Positions 18,994 through 28,334 of a stretch of DNA of 64,000 nt are shown here, piece by piece (within the stretch, counting starts at the first letter, position 1; the number at the start of each line of letters is the position of its first letter). Both the position numbers and the translations under genes were made by a program. The DNA comes from Curvibacter microcysteis (GTDB taxonomy: Bacteria; Pseudomonadota; Gammaproteobacteria; Burkholderiales; Burkholderiaceae_C). The stretch spans positions 558,001 through 622,000 of the forward strand of contig NZ_JAQSIO010000003.1 in NCBI RefSeq assembly GCF_028649455.1, written 5' to 3'. The notes below the pieces were generated by a model. The model was not told where the DNA came from. It ran no database searches and worked only from the letters and a program-made list of their open reading frames with translations.

Positions 18994-20036
18994 GGTGTGG
19001 GCTCTGGTCGAGAGTTTAGGGCGATTTGCGCTTCGCTCACAAGCGCTTCCAGCATCAGGCCTGGGTTGTAGGGGTGATCGGCGGTGCGGGCTGCCTGGCT
19101 CAGGCTCTGTGCCCAGCGGCTCAGGGCCTGGGGCGCCGGCGAGGCAGGCAGGTCCGCGGGCACAAAGTAGCGCGTGGCGCCCCCAGCGGCCTGGGCCAGC
19201 AGGTCATGCACCAGCTTTTGCAGGCTTTGGATCACGCGGGCCGCGGGCCAGGTCGCGAGCACGCCCGGGTCGCCCCGCAGCAAGGCCTTGGGCAGGCGCG
19301 ACCACAGCTCCGGTGTCAGCCCGTCGGCTGCCAGCATCAGGGCGTCTTCCGGGCGTCCGCCGGCGGCGCGCAGCAAGCTGCTGGCCACAGGCGCGGACAG
19401 GCCTTGCCCGCCCAGCCACTGGGCGGCTTCATCGGCACCAGGCCAGGTCAGTGCATGGGTCAGGCAGCGGCTGCGGATGGTGGGCAGCAGTTGGTGCGCG
19501 GCTTCGCTGGCCAGCACAAAGCGCACATCGCCGGGGGGCTCTTCCAGCGTCTTGAGCAAGGCATTGGCCGTGATGTGGTTCATGTCCTCGGCCGGGTAGA
19601 CCAGCACCGCCTTGCCACGACCCCGCGAGGCGGTCCGTTGGGCAAACTCGACTGCATCGCGCATGGCTTCGACGCGGATCTCGCGGCTGGCCTTGCGCTT
19701 TTTGTCGTCGATGTCGGACTGGGCTTTTTCAGACAGGGGCCAGCCCAGCGCCATCAAGGCGGTTTCGGGCATCAGCACCATCAGGTCGGGGTGGGTGCGC
19801 ACGGCGATGGCATGGCAGCTGGCGCAGTGGCCACAAGCGCCTTGGGGTGTGGGGGCATCGCACAGCCAGGCCTCGACCAAGGCCAGGCCCAAGGGGTACT
19901 GGCCCAGGCCTGAGGGGCCTTGCAACAGCCAGGCGTGGCCGCGCTGGCTCAGCAAGGCCTCCAATTGCGTCTGCAGCCAGGGCGCCAGAGGGGCCCGGGT
20001 GGCGCTGCTAGCCTCGGCGGTGTCGGCGCGGCTCAA
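18990..20036 (-). CDS. holB: DNA polymerase III subunit delta'
   Basis: 348 residues from TTG 20036. This start overlaps the tmk stop as TTGA, predicting translational coupling. The only upstream ATG in frame (20111) lies deep in tmk and adds unrelated sequence. Delta' is the non-hydrolysing clamp-loader subunit. Accordingly the P-loop position reads [13 protein letters not shown] without the lysine. The zinc-binding cysteines appear in [11 protein letters not shown], and [19 protein letters not shown] is the sensor region. It sits between tmk and pilZ. Confidence 0.92.
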   Translation of the reverse strand: MSRADTAEASSATRAPLAPWLQTQLEALLSQRGHAWLLQGPSGLGQYPLGLALVEAWLCDAPTPQGACGHCASCHAIAVRTHPDLMVLMPETALMALGWPLSEKAQSDIDDKKRKASREIRVEAMRDAVEFAQRTASRGRGKAVLVYPAEDMNHITANALLKTLEEPPGDVRFVLASEAAHQLLPTIRSRCLTHALTWPGADEAAQWLGGQGLSAPVASSLLRAAGGRPEDALMLAADGLTPELWSRLPKALLRGDPGVLATWPAARVIQSLQKLVHDLLAQAAGGATRYFVPADLPASPAPQALSRWAQSLSQAARTADHPYNPGLMLEALVSEAQIALNSRPEPTP

Positions 20037-20719
20037 CGCGGGCCTCCGTTGGCGGCCACCATGATGGCCAGCCAGCCCCGGCGCACCAACACGCGGGTGA
20101 TTTGTTGCCACACCTGGTGGCGCGACTGGTCGGCGTCAATGCGGGCGAAACGCTGTGGCGCCTCGGCGGCGCGCTGGGCATAGCCCGCCGCCACCTGACG
20201 GAAGAAAGCCACGGGCTGGGATTCAAAGCGGTCGGGCACGCGGGCGTCGGCCAGGCGGCTGGCGGCGACTTCAGGGTCCAGGTCAAACCAGACGGTCAGA
20301 TCGGGTTGGCGCAGGCTGGCTTGGCCGTTGGCAGCGGTGCGGCCTTGCACCATCTGTTCCAGTGCGGCCAAGGTGGCCAGGTCAAAGCCCCGGCCACCGC
20401 CTTGGTAGGCAAAGGTGGCGTCGGTGAAGCGGTCGCACAACACCACGTCCCCCCGGGCCAGCGCGGGCTCGATGACTTGCAGCAGGTGATCGCGGCGCGC
20501 CGCGAAGATCAATAAGGCCTCGGTCAGTGGGTCCATGGCGTCGTTGAGCACCAGGGCGCGCAGCTTTTCGGCCAGTGGCGTGCCGCCGGGCTCGCGGGTC
20601 AGGGTGACGGCCCTGCCCTGGTCGCGGAAGGCGGCCGCCATGCTTTCGATGTGCGTGGTTTTGCCCGCACCGTCGATGCCTTCAAAACTGATGAACAAAC
20701 CGGAGGGGGTGGGACTCAT
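20033..20719 (-). CDS. tmk: Thymidylate kinase
   Basis: 228 residues. It phosphorylates dTMP to dTDP. The P-loop is [15 protein letters not shown], and the DRx motif appears in [20 protein letters not shown]. The LID region and C-terminal helix are of normal size. The start overlaps the mltG stop by four bases, and the stop overlaps the holB TTG start. Confidence 0.96.
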   Translation of the reverse strand: MSPTPSGLFISFEGIDGAGKTTHIESMAAAFRDQGRAVTLTREPGGTPLAEKLRALVLNDAMDPLTEALLIFAARRDHLLQVIEPALARGDVVLCDRFTDATFAYQGGGRGFDLATLAALEQMVQGRTAANGQASLRQPDLTVWFDLDPEVAASRLADARVPDRFESQPVAFFRQVAAGYAQRAAEAPQRFARIDADQSRHQVWQQITRVLVRRGWLAIMVAANGGPR

Positions 20720-21699
20720 GGGCGACGCTGGTATTGGTTGACCGCTCGATTGTGCTCGTCCAGCGTGCTGCTGAACTGGCTGCTGCCGTCGCCACGTGCG
20801 ACAAAGTACAAGGATTTGCTGTTGGCAGGCTGCACCGCCGCCAGCAAGGCGGCCCGACCCGGCATGGCGATGGGCGTGGGCGGCAGGCCGGCGCGGGTGT
20901 AGGTGTTCCAGGGCGTGTCGGTTTGCAAGTCGCGCTTGCGCAGGTTGCCGTCAAAGCGCTCACCCATGCCGTAGATGACCGTGGGGTCGGTCTGCAGCAG
21001 CATGCCGCTGCGCAGGCGGTTGATGAACACGCTGGCGATCAAGGGGCGGTCGCTGCCGCGACCGGTTTCTTTTTCGACAATGCTGGCCAGGGTCAGCACC
21101 TCATCCGGGGATTTGAGCGGCAGTTGGTCAGCGCGCGCGTCCCAGGCGGCGGCCAGCTTTTTGTCCATGGCGCGCAGGGCGCGGCGCAGCACGGCCAGGT
21201 CGGTGCTGCCCTTGGAGTAGGTGTAGGTGTCGGGGAAGAAGCGGCCTTCCGGGGCGACGCCGGGGCGCTCCAGCAGGCGCATGATGGCTTCGTCACTGAG
21301 CTCTCGGGTGTCGCCGCGCAACTGGTCGGCCCGGGCCAGGGTGGCGCGGACCTGGCGCCAATTCCAGCCTTCGACCAGGGTCACGGCGCGCAGGGCTTCT
21401 TCGCCGCGCACCAATTTGTTGAGCAAGCGGCGCGGCGTGAGGCTGGCGTCCAGCTCGTAACTGCCGGCCTTGATGCCCCGGGCTTGGCCCGAAAAGCGAA
21501 ACCAGGCATACAAAAAGTAGGGATTGACGTCCACGCCCGCGTCCTGCACGTCCTGCGCCAGGGCGCGCGGCGAGGTGCCGGGCTCAATCGACAGGTCCAC
21601 GGTCGGGGCCGACAGGCGCAGAGGCGCATCCAACCACCAATAGACGGTTCCCCCCAGGGCGGCTGCCGCCAAGATCAACACCACCAGCAAAGCACGCAC
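20716..21699 (-). CDS. mltG: Endolytic murein transglycosylase MltG
   Basis: 327 residues from GTG 21699. One N-terminal membrane anchor ([20 protein letters not shown]) is followed by a LysM-like region and a YceG catalytic domain. The catalytic Glu is in [15 protein letters not shown]-type context ([10 protein letters not shown]), followed by [20 protein letters not shown]. It cuts nascent glycan strands in the periplasm. It is the first gene of the mltG-tmk-holB-pilZ operon and is divergent from ygfZ across 45 bases. Confidence 0.95.
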   Translation of the reverse strand: MRALLVVLILAAAALGGTVYWWLDAPLRLSAPTVDLSIEPGTSPRALAQDVQDAGVDVNPYFLYAWFRFSGQARGIKAGSYELDASLTPRRLLNKLVRGEEALRAVTLVEGWNWRQVRATLARADQLRGDTRELSDEAIMRLLERPGVAPEGRFFPDTYTYSKGSTDLAVLRRALRAMDKKLAAAWDARADQLPLKSPDEVLTLASIVEKETGRGSDRPLIASVFINRLRSGMLLQTDPTVIYGMGERFDGNLRKRDLQTDTPWNTYTRAGLPPTPIAMPGRAALLAAVQPANSKSLYFVARGDGSSQFSSTLDEHNRAVNQYQRRP

Positions 21700-21732
21700 A
21701 GCCCTGTCACCTTCATGTTTTCGACCGGCGAT

Positions 21733-21738
21733 GATAAT
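21733..21738 (+). promoter_or_regulatory. -10 hexamer predicting a leaderless ygfZ mRNA
   Basis: GATAAT is followed by TCACGG and then the ygfZ ATG. Transcription would start about seven bases after the hexamer, at the start codon itself. The spacing is identical to that in front of map. No Shine-Dalgarno sequence is present and the -35 is weak. Confidence 0.4.
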
Positions 21739-21744
21739 TCACGG

Positions 21745-22713
21745 ATGACTCAAGCTCTGAATTCCCCTGCGGCCCTGCTCCATGGTGTGGCGCCGCTGCC
21801 CCAATGGGGCGTGATCCGCGCGCTGGGCGAGGACGCCGCCTCCTTTTTGCATGGCCAGCTGACCCAAGACCTGCTGCTGCTGCCCGACGGCCAGGCCCGG
21901 CTGGCTGGTTATTGTTCGGCCAAAGGCCGTTTGCTGGCGACGTTCGTGGTGCTGCGCCGCTCGGCGTCCGAGCTGTGGCTGGCCTGCCCGCTCGATGTGC
22001 TGCCCGGGACGCTGAAGCGCCTGTCCATGTTTGTGCTGCGCGCCAAGGTCAAGCTCAGCGACGCCAGCGCGGAATTGGCCGTGCGCGGCCTGGCGGGCAG
22101 CGCCCTGACCTCGCTGGGCTTGAACCCCGCTTCCGCGCCCTGGCAAGCCCAGGCCCTGGGCGCTGGCCATGCGGTGGCCTTGTACCCGGCGGCGGGCGTG
22201 GCGCGCGCTTTGTGGATCGGCCCAACCGAGGCTGCCCTGCCCACGGCTTCGGCATTGCCCACCTTGAGCGACAGCCTCTGGGCCTGGTCCGAGGTGCAAT
22301 CGGCCGTGCCCCATTTGGGGTTGAGCCAGGCCGATGCCTTTGTGCCGCAAATGCTCAATTACGAATCCGTGGGCGGTGTGAACTTCAAAAAAGGCTGCTA
22401 CCCCGGCCAGGAAGTGGTGGCGCGCAGCCAGTTCCGGGGCACGCTCAAGCGGCGCACCTGCCTGGCCCATGGCGTGCCTGCCGGTGGCGTGGCGCCGGGC
22501 CTTGGGCAGGAGCTGTTCCTGGCCAGTGATGCGCCCGACCAGCCCACCGGGGTGGTGGTGCAGTGCGCTGCCGCGCCCGCTGGGGGCTTTGATGTGCTGG
22601 CCGTGGTCCAGGTCGGGGCCAGCGTGGCGGGTCAGACACTGCACCTGGGCGCCCCGGACGGGCCCGCTTTTGAGGTGCAGGCCCTGCCCTACGCCTTGCT
22701 GGAAGACATTTGA
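21745..22713 (+). CDS. ygfZ: tRNA-modifying/iron-sulfur maintenance protein YgfZ (folate-binding)
   Basis: 322 residues from ATG 21745. It is a GcvT-like folate-binding protein needed for some iron-sulfur enzymes. The family signature KGCYPGQEVVARSQFRG is present at about residues 216-232, with the redox Cys. The N-terminal GcvT-like fold includes DAASFLHGQLTQDLLLL and GYCSAKGRLLATFVV. It is divergent from mltG. The start is probably leaderless, since no ribosome-binding site precedes it. Confidence 0.93.
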   Translation: MTQALNSPAALLHGVAPLPQWGVIRALGEDAASFLHGQLTQDLLLLPDGQARLAGYCSAKGRLLATFVVLRRSASELWLACPLDVLPGTLKRLSMFVLRAKVKLSDASAELAVRGLAGSALTSLGLNPASAPWQAQALGAGHAVALYPAAGVARALWIGPTEAALPTASALPTLSDSLWAWSEVQSAVPHLGLSQADAFVPQMLNYESVGGVNFKKGCYPGQEVVARSQFRGTLKRRTCLAHGVPAGGVAPGLGQELFLASDAPDQPTGVVVQCAAAPAGGFDVLAVVQVGASVAGQTLHLGAPDGPAFEVQALPYALLEDI

Positions 22714-22797
22714 GCCGGTTCTGAATTCAATCGCCCAGGTTCTGTGCGGGCCGCCAGATCCGCTCAGCTCGCTCACCGAACGGCACCCCCATTCGGC

Positions 22798-25074
22798 TCA
22801 GGGCAAACGGTCCCGGTAAGGCTGGGGCACCTGGGCCCGCAACAGCGGCTGCTGGGCCGGTGGCACGGCAGCCCAGGCCTGGCGGTAGGCCTGCACGGCC
22901 TGGGCCTCGTCCTGGGTGGGCCCGGGCTGGCTGTAGATCCGGCCCAGCTTGTACCAACTGTCGGCCTGGTACTCCGGAAAGTACTTCAGGCGCAGCTGCA
23001 TGCCCTGCAAAGCCAGGTCCCATTGGCCCAGGCGCTGGCCCAGTTCATAGGCGCCGTTGACCATCTCGAGCGGGTGCTCGCCGGCCGCCAGGTACTGGCG
23101 CAGCACCCGGGCAGCGTCGTCCAACCGGCCTCGCTCGGCCAGCAGCATGACTTCGGTGCCGTGCACCGACACCGACTGGGGCTGCAGGCGCTGGGCCCGT
23201 TCAAAGTACAGCTGGGCCTCGTCCAGCTGTTTCAGGCGCAGCTTGGCGCGCGCGATGTTGAGCAAGAGCACCGGCACGTAAGGGCGGGATTGGGCCACCG
23301 ACTCCCAGATCCAGATGGCGTTGTTCCAGTCGCCCATGGTGGCCAACTCGTCGGCCACCATGGGGGTGAGCTTGCGGTAATGCGGGTTGATGGCCACGCC
23401 CTCACGCACCAGGCGCAGGATTTCGGCGCGGTCTTCGGCCAAGCGCGGGTCTTTGGGGTTGGGCAGGCGCGCCATCCACATGGCCAGCTTGACGGACTGC
23501 ACCAGGCGGCTTTCCGCCACCATGGCCTGGCGCGTGACCCAGCCACCGAGGCCCAGGGCGGCTAAGGCCACCAACGCAGCGCCCAGGGCCATGCGGGGCG
23601 TGAGCACGCCAGCCTGCGGCTGCAGCCACCAGCGCGCGGGCTGGCGCCAACCCACGCGGGCCAATCGCCCATCCGAGGCCGCCAGCAGACCCAGGCCCAG
23701 CGCCAACATCGCCCCGGTGCAGGCCATGCGCCAAGGAAAGCCCGCCTGGCTGACCAGCATCAAGGCGCCCAGGCTGCTCAGAGCGACCAGGCGCAGGGGC
23801 AGCTCCTGGCGCACCTCGGGCAAGGGGCTCTCCCCCACCAGCCAGGTCAGCCAAGCGGCCCGAGCCAGCCCACCCAGCAGCACAGCCGCCGCCAGCCAGC
23901 CGACCAGTCCGTATTCAGCCAACAGCTGCAAGAACTCGTTGTGCACGTAGTAGTCGGTCTCGATCTGGGTGCCTGGCGGTTGGTACAGGGGAATGTGCAC
24001 CTCCCAAGCCCCGGCGCCGACCCCCGTGAGGGGGCGGTCCGCGATGGCACGCAGCGCGCTATGCCACATCAGCACCCGCACCGAAAAAGAGCCTTCGCTG
24101 TACTCGCTGGGCTGGGTCACACTGGCCACCCGGCTCAGGCTGCGTTGCAGGGCCGAGGCCCCGGCGCCGCTCTCCGCCGCGACCTTGGCATTGCCCGTGG
24201 GCAAGGAGGCCAAGGCCAGAAACAAGGCCAAGCCGCCCCCCGCGCACAGGGCCACGGCGCGGCGGCTCCAGCCGCCCTGCCCCCACTCGGCTCGCCAGCG
24301 GTACAGCGCCACGGGCAAGACGCAGGCCATCAAAAGCCACGCGGCCAGCGCTGAGCGCGTGCCCGTCATGAACAAGGCGGTGGCGTTGAAGGCCAGCGAA
24401 GCCACCATCAGCGTGCGGGTCGAACTGCTGCGCACACGGCTCAGCGCCCACAGCGAAAACGGCCAGGCGCAGACCGCCAGCTCGGCGAAAAAGTTGCGGT
24501 TGACAAAGGTGGAGGCCGGGTTCGGCCCCTGCGGAAACCAGCCCAGCTCGAACCAGAACTGCAGGGCCGTCCAGACCGAAGCCACCGACACCCCCAGGTG
24601 GATGGCCCAGGCCAGCCGGGGCAGACGCTCCAGACTGAACAGCTGCAGGCCCAGCCACATCAGCAGCCCCAGGATGAACCAGCGCACGGTCTCACCCGCC
24701 GCCAGGTAGGTGTGCGACCAGGCCATGCTGAGCGCCGCGTAGGCGCACAGCAGCATTGGAAACAGCAGGCTGGCGTGCCAGCTCAGGGGCGTGTCGCGGT
24801 GCCGGCGCTGCCAAAAAAAGCACACGGCCGCCGCCAAAGTGCCCAGGGCCACGATGGCGGACTTGAGCGTGTCCTGCACCACCTCTTCAGAGGGCACACC
24901 CAAGGCCGGCGCCAAGGCCAGCAGCAGGACCAGGGCGTACAGGGCCCAGTCCACCGATGCGCCACCGGCGGGGGCGGGTGGGCTGCCGGTGCCCGCGTAG
25001 CCCCCCATGGTGGGGCTGGGGTGGGTGGGCGTGCTGGGTGCGGCGCGGCGGGGTTTGGATCGGGGGCTGGCCAT
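22798..25074 (-). CDS. O-antigen ligase/polymerase-like (Wzy_C, PglL type) membrane protein with TPR tail
   Basis: 758 residues with about 10-12 membrane segments over residues 45-550. Ligase-type signatures are NRNFFAELAVCAWP (192-205), TGTRSALAAW (237-246) and a large periplasmic loop with DYYVHNEFLQLLAEYGLVGW (374-393) containing the key His. Residues about 555-758 form TPR-like helical repeats, as in PglL/PilO oligosaccharyltransferases of betaproteobacteria. It would transfer a lipid-linked glycan to lipid A or to a pilin-like protein. It ends an operon with an esterase and a thioesterase-GNAT fusion (4-base gaps). No glycan synthesis genes lie nearby. Confidence 0.85.
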   Translation of the reverse strand: MASPRSKPRRAAPSTPTHPSPTMGGYAGTGSPPAPAGGASVDWALYALVLLLALAPALGVPSEEVVQDTLKSAIVALGTLAAAVCFFWQRRHRDTPLSWHASLLFPMLLCAYAALSMAWSHTYLAAGETVRWFILGLLMWLGLQLFSLERLPRLAWAIHLGVSVASVWTALQFWFELGWFPQGPNPASTFVNRNFFAELAVCAWPFSLWALSRVRSSSTRTLMVASLAFNATALFMTGTRSALAAWLLMACVLPVALYRWRAEWGQGGWSRRAVALCAGGGLALFLALASLPTGNAKVAAESGAGASALQRSLSRVASVTQPSEYSEGSFSVRVLMWHSALRAIADRPLTGVGAGAWEVHIPLYQPPGTQIETDYYVHNEFLQLLAEYGLVGWLAAAVLLGGLARAAWLTWLVGESPLPEVRQELPLRLVALSSLGALMLVSQAGFPWRMACTGAMLALGLGLLAASDGRLARVGWRQPARWWLQPQAGVLTPRMALGAALVALAALGLGGWVTRQAMVAESRLVQSVKLAMWMARLPNPKDPRLAEDRAEILRLVREGVAINPHYRKLTPMVADELATMGDWNNAIWIWESVAQSRPYVPVLLLNIARAKLRLKQLDEAQLYFERAQRLQPQSVSVHGTEVMLLAERGRLDDAARVLRQYLAAGEHPLEMVNGAYELGQRLGQWDLALQGMQLRLKYFPEYQADSWYKLGRIYSQPGPTQDEAQAVQAYRQAWAAVPPAQQPLLRAQVPQPYRDRLP

Positions 25075-25078
25075 GCGA

Positions 25079-25951
25079 TCAGAGGGCCCGGCTCATCTGG
25101 ACATGGGGAATGTCCACTTCGTGGAACACCTCGCCCCGCACCTGGTAGCCCAGGCGCTCGTAAAAGCCCCGCGCACTGAGCTGGGCGTTGAGCACCACCT
25201 CGTGGTCGCCGCGGTCGCGGGCCGCTGACATGAGGGCCTGCAAAATCTGCGCGCCCAGGCCAGCACCGCGCAAGGCCTGGCGAACCGCCATGCGCCCGAT
25301 GCGGGCCACCCCCGGCGCGTGCACCAACAGGCGGCCCGTGGCCACGGGCTGGTTCAGGCCGTTGTAGGCCACCGCGTGCACCGCCGTGGCGTCGGCTTCG
25401 TCCCACTCTTCTTCCACCGCGATGCCCTGCTCTTGCACAAACACCTCGGTGCGCACGCGGGCGGCATCGGCGCTCAGGTCTTGCCAGGTGCCGGTTTGCA
25501 CCCGCACCACGGGCTGGCCTGCGGCATGGCCCAGCAGCACCTGGCGCAGCGCGTCAGGCACGGGGCGCGAAGTCTGGCTGGCCGGGTCGGCGAACACATA
25601 GACCAGTTCGCCACTGACCAGCAGTTGCTCGCCCCGGAAGATACCGCCCAGGAACTGGATCGAAGAGGTGCCCACGCGCTGGCATTGCAGGCCCACGTCC
25701 AAGACCTCGTCGTAACGGGCCGAGGCGTGGTATTCCACCAGCAGGCGCTTCACGTAGAGGTCGCCTTGCAGGCTGCGCATGGACTCTTCGTAAGGCAAGG
25801 CCAGGGCACGCCAGTAATCGCCCATGGCGGTGTCGAAGTACATGGCGTAGTGGCCGTTGAAGACGATTTTTTGCATGTCCACCTCGACCCAGCGCACGCG
25901 CAGGCGGTGGAAGAAGCGGAAATCTTGGCGTTGAGGGGCGGCGGCGGTCAT
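25079..25951 (-). CDS. Fusion of YbgC-type acyl-CoA thioesterase and GNAT acetyltransferase
   Basis: 290 residues in two domains. Residues about 10-140 are a hot-dog thioesterase of the 4HBT/YbgC type, with the active-site region VEVDMQKIVFNGHYAMYFD (the Asp-x-x-x-[hydrophobic]-x-x-Asn/His pattern) and TSSIQFLGGIF. Residues about 150-290 are a GNAT domain of the ElaA-like type, with VFVQEQGIAVEEEWDEAD, the CoA-binding RQALRGAGLGAQILQALM and ARGFYERLGYQV. The fusion could hydrolyse an acyl-CoA and acetylate another substrate. It lies four bases from both neighbours in a three-gene operon. Confidence 0.9.
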   Translation of the reverse strand: MTAAAPQRQDFRFFHRLRVRWVEVDMQKIVFNGHYAMYFDTAMGDYWRALALPYEESMRSLQGDLYVKRLLVEYHASARYDEVLDVGLQCQRVGTSSIQFLGGIFRGEQLLVSGELVYVFADPASQTSRPVPDALRQVLLGHAAGQPVVRVQTGTWQDLSADAARVRTEVFVQEQGIAVEEEWDEADATAVHAVAYNGLNQPVATGRLLVHAPGVARIGRMAVRQALRGAGLGAQILQALMSAARDRGDHEVVLNAQLSARGFYERLGYQVRGEVFHEVDIPHVQMSRAL

Positions 25952-25955
25952 GCGC

Positions 25956-26924
25956 TTACTCCGTGGGGTTCAGGGCCTGGCGCAGGGCAGCGCCGGCGTC
26001 TCTGTGGGCTTGCAGGGCTTCGGGCACGGCCCGGCCCATTTTGATGAATTCGTGGGTCACGCCCCGGTAGACCTCCAGGTCCACGGAGTGGCCAGCCAGG
26101 CGCAGCTTGTCGGCATAGGCCAGGCCCTCGTCAAACAAGGGGTCGAACTCGGCCAGGCCGATCCAGGCCGGGGCCAGCTGCTCGGTGTCGGGGGCGTGCA
26201 GCGGGGCGAAGCGCCAGTCCTCGCGCTCTTCGCGGCTGTGCACGTACTGGCCGAAAAACCACTGGATGTGGCTGGCCTCCAGCACCAGGCCTTCGGCATA
26301 GCGGCGGTGTGAATCGGTGTCCTGGTGGGCGCTGACGCCGGGGTAGAACAGCAGTTGCAGTGCCAGGGGCTGGCCGCGCAAGGCAGCCTCCACCGCGGTG
26401 GCCGCCGCCAGCGTGCCGCCCGCGCTGTCGCCCCCCACCGCCACGCGCTTGGGGTCCAGCCCCAGGCTGGCCCCGTGGACCAGCAGCCAGGCCAGGGCGT
26501 CCCAGGCGTCGTTGGAGGCCACAGGAAAGCGGTGCTCGGGCGCCAAGCGGTAGTCCAGCGACACCACGGCGCAGCCTGATTGCAGGGCCAGGCTGCGGCA
26601 CAAGGTGTCGTGCGTGTCGATGCTGCCCACCGTGAAGCCGCCGCCATGGAAGTACAGCAGCACGGGCTGCGATGCACTCAGCACGGGCTTGTACAGGCGG
26701 GCGGGCAACTGGGCCCCGTCGCGGGCCGGGATCAGCCAGTCGTGCACAAAGGGCAGCTCGGGGCGGTTGATTTCCAACACCCCGGCCCCGGCGGCGTAGG
26801 CCATGCGGGCCTGGCGCGGCGTCAGGGCGTGCAGGGCCGGGCGGGCGGCGCGGGCCATGCGGTCGATCACGCCTTGCATGGCGCTGGAGAGTCGGTGCGG
26901 TCGGTCGGCGGGGGGCGTGGGCAT
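25956..26924 (-). CDS. Alpha/beta hydrolase, hormone-sensitive-lipase family esterase
   Basis: 322 residues from ATG 26924; ATG 26879 is a possible shorter start. The oxyanion motif is YFHGGGFTVGSIDTHD. The nucleophile elbow is GGDSAGGTLAAA. The acid is in AEFDPLFDEG and the His in GVTHEFIKM, so the triad is complete. It should hydrolyse short-chain esters. It is first in the operon with the thioesterase-GNAT fusion and the ligase-like protein. A 14-base inverted repeat lies about 60 bases upstream. Confidence 0.9.
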   Translation of the reverse strand: MPTPPADRPHRLSSAMQGVIDRMARAARPALHALTPRQARMAYAAGAGVLEINRPELPFVHDWLIPARDGAQLPARLYKPVLSASQPVLLYFHGGGFTVGSIDTHDTLCRSLALQSGCAVVSLDYRLAPEHRFPVASNDAWDALAWLLVHGASLGLDPKRVAVGGDSAGGTLAAATAVEAALRGQPLALQLLFYPGVSAHQDTDSHRRYAEGLVLEASHIQWFFGQYVHSREEREDWRFAPLHAPDTEQLAPAWIGLAEFDPLFDEGLAYADKLRLAGHSVDLEVYRGVTHEFIKMGRAVPEALQAHRDAGAALRQALNPTE

Positions 26925-26986
26925 GGGGGCAGGCCAAACAAAACAGGCAATATCGGAAAGACAGGTCGACCAGTCCCCGGCCTGGT

Positions 26987-27000
26987 GTCACCGGGGTGAC
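26987..27000. promoter_or_regulatory. Inverted repeat GTCACC-GG-GGTGAC between esterase and dehydrogenase genes
   Basis: A perfect 6-2-6 inverted repeat sits 63 bases upstream of the esterase start and 140 bases before the divergent dehydrogenase. It could be an operator; no regulator gene is adjacent. Confidence 0.35.
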
Positions 27001-27139
27001 GGCAGCCTGGGCACTCATGAGGGTTTGCTTCATGGTCAGACGCGCGGACGGTCGCTAAAGTCAGCCGTGCATCGTACAACGCGGCGCCGGGGCGGGGAGC
27101 CTGGGCGCTGAACCTGACTTCTTGGAACCCGACCCCGAC

Positions 27140-28276
27140 ATGGCCTTCATCAACTACGTCACCCAGATTCAGATCGACTTTGGCGCTGTGCGCCTGCTGG
27201 CCGCCGAATGCGCGCGCGTGGGCATCCAGCGTCCGCTGGTGGTCACCGACGCCGGCGTACGTGCCGCCGGCGTGCTGCAAAAAGCCCTGGACGCCCTGCC
27301 CGACCTGCCCGTGGCCGTGTTTGACCAAACCCCGTCCAACCCCACCGAGGCTGCCGTGCGCGCCGCCGTGGCGGTGTACCGCGAGCACGGTTGTGACGGC
27401 CTGATCGCCGTGGGCGGGGGCTCCGCCATCGACTGCGCCAAGGGCATTGCCATTGCCGCCACGCACGAAGGCCCGCTGACCCGCTACGCCACCATCGAAG
27501 GGGGCTCTGGCCTGATCACCGAGCGCGCGGCGCCGCTGATTGCCGTGCCCACCACCAGCGGCACCGGCAGCGAGGTGGCGCGCGGCGCCATCATCATCGT
27601 GGACGACCACCGCAAGCTGGGCTTCCACTCCTGGTTCCTGGTGCCGCGTGCGGCCATCTGCGACCCTGAACTCACGCTGGGCCTGCCGCCTGGCCTGACC
27701 GCCGCTACCGGCATGGACGCCATCGCCCACTGCATGGAAACCTTCATGGCCAGCGCCTTCAACCCGCCCGCCGACGGCATTGGCCTTGACGGCCTGGAGC
27801 GCGGCTGGGCCCACATCGAGCGCGCCACCTGCAATGGCCAGGACCGCGAGGCGCGCCTGCAACTGATGAGTGCGTCCATGCAGGGCGCCATGGCCTTCCA
27901 AAAAGGCTTGGGCTGCGTGCACAGCCTCAGCCACAGCCTGGGCGGCGTGAACCCGCGCCTGCACCACGGCACGCTCAACGCCATGTTCCTGCCCGCCGTG
28001 GTGCGCTTCAACGCGAGCGCCGAATCGGTGCAGCGCGAACGGCGCCTGGACCGCATGGCCCACGCCATGGGCCTGAGATCGGGCGGCGACATCCCGCTGG
28101 CCATCCGCGACATGAACGCCCGCCTGGGCCTGCCCACGGGTCTGGCCGCCATGGGCGTGACGCGCGACCAGTTTGATGCCGTGATCCAGGGCGCGCTGGC
28201 CGACCATTGCCACAAGACCAATCCGCGCCTGGCCACGCCAGAGGAATACCGGGAGATGCTGGAAGCGTCGATGTGA
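27140..28276 (+). CDS. Iron-containing (group III) alcohol dehydrogenase
   Basis: 378 residues from ATG 27140. NAD(P) binding is indicated by GLIAVGGGSAIDCAKG and PTTSGTGSEVAR. Metal-binding residues appear in ATGMDAIAHCMETFMAS and LGCVHSLSHSLGG. The family oxidises primary alcohols or reduces aldehydes and related substrates such as maleylacetate; the true substrate is not evident. It converges on the patatin gene, and a small perfect hairpin AGCCAC-TGCT-GTGGCT (28284-28299) without a U tract lies after the stop. Confidence 0.92.
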   Translation: MAFINYVTQIQIDFGAVRLLAAECARVGIQRPLVVTDAGVRAAGVLQKALDALPDLPVAVFDQTPSNPTEAAVRAAVAVYREHGCDGLIAVGGGSAIDCAKGIAIAATHEGPLTRYATIEGGSGLITERAAPLIAVPTTSGTGSEVARGAIIIVDDHRKLGFHSWFLVPRAAICDPELTLGLPPGLTAATGMDAIAHCMETFMASAFNPPADGIGLDGLERGWAHIERATCNGQDREARLQLMSASMQGAMAFQKGLGCVHSLSHSLGGVNPRLHHGTLNAMFLPAVVRFNASAESVQRERRLDRMAHAMGLRSGGDIPLAIRDMNARLGLPTGLAAMGVTRDQFDAVIQGALADHCHKTNPRLATPEEYREMLEASM

Positions 28277-28334
28277 GGTGGGCAGCCACTGCTGTGGCTC
28301 CGGTCAGTTCAGTTCACTCTGACGGCAAACCGCC

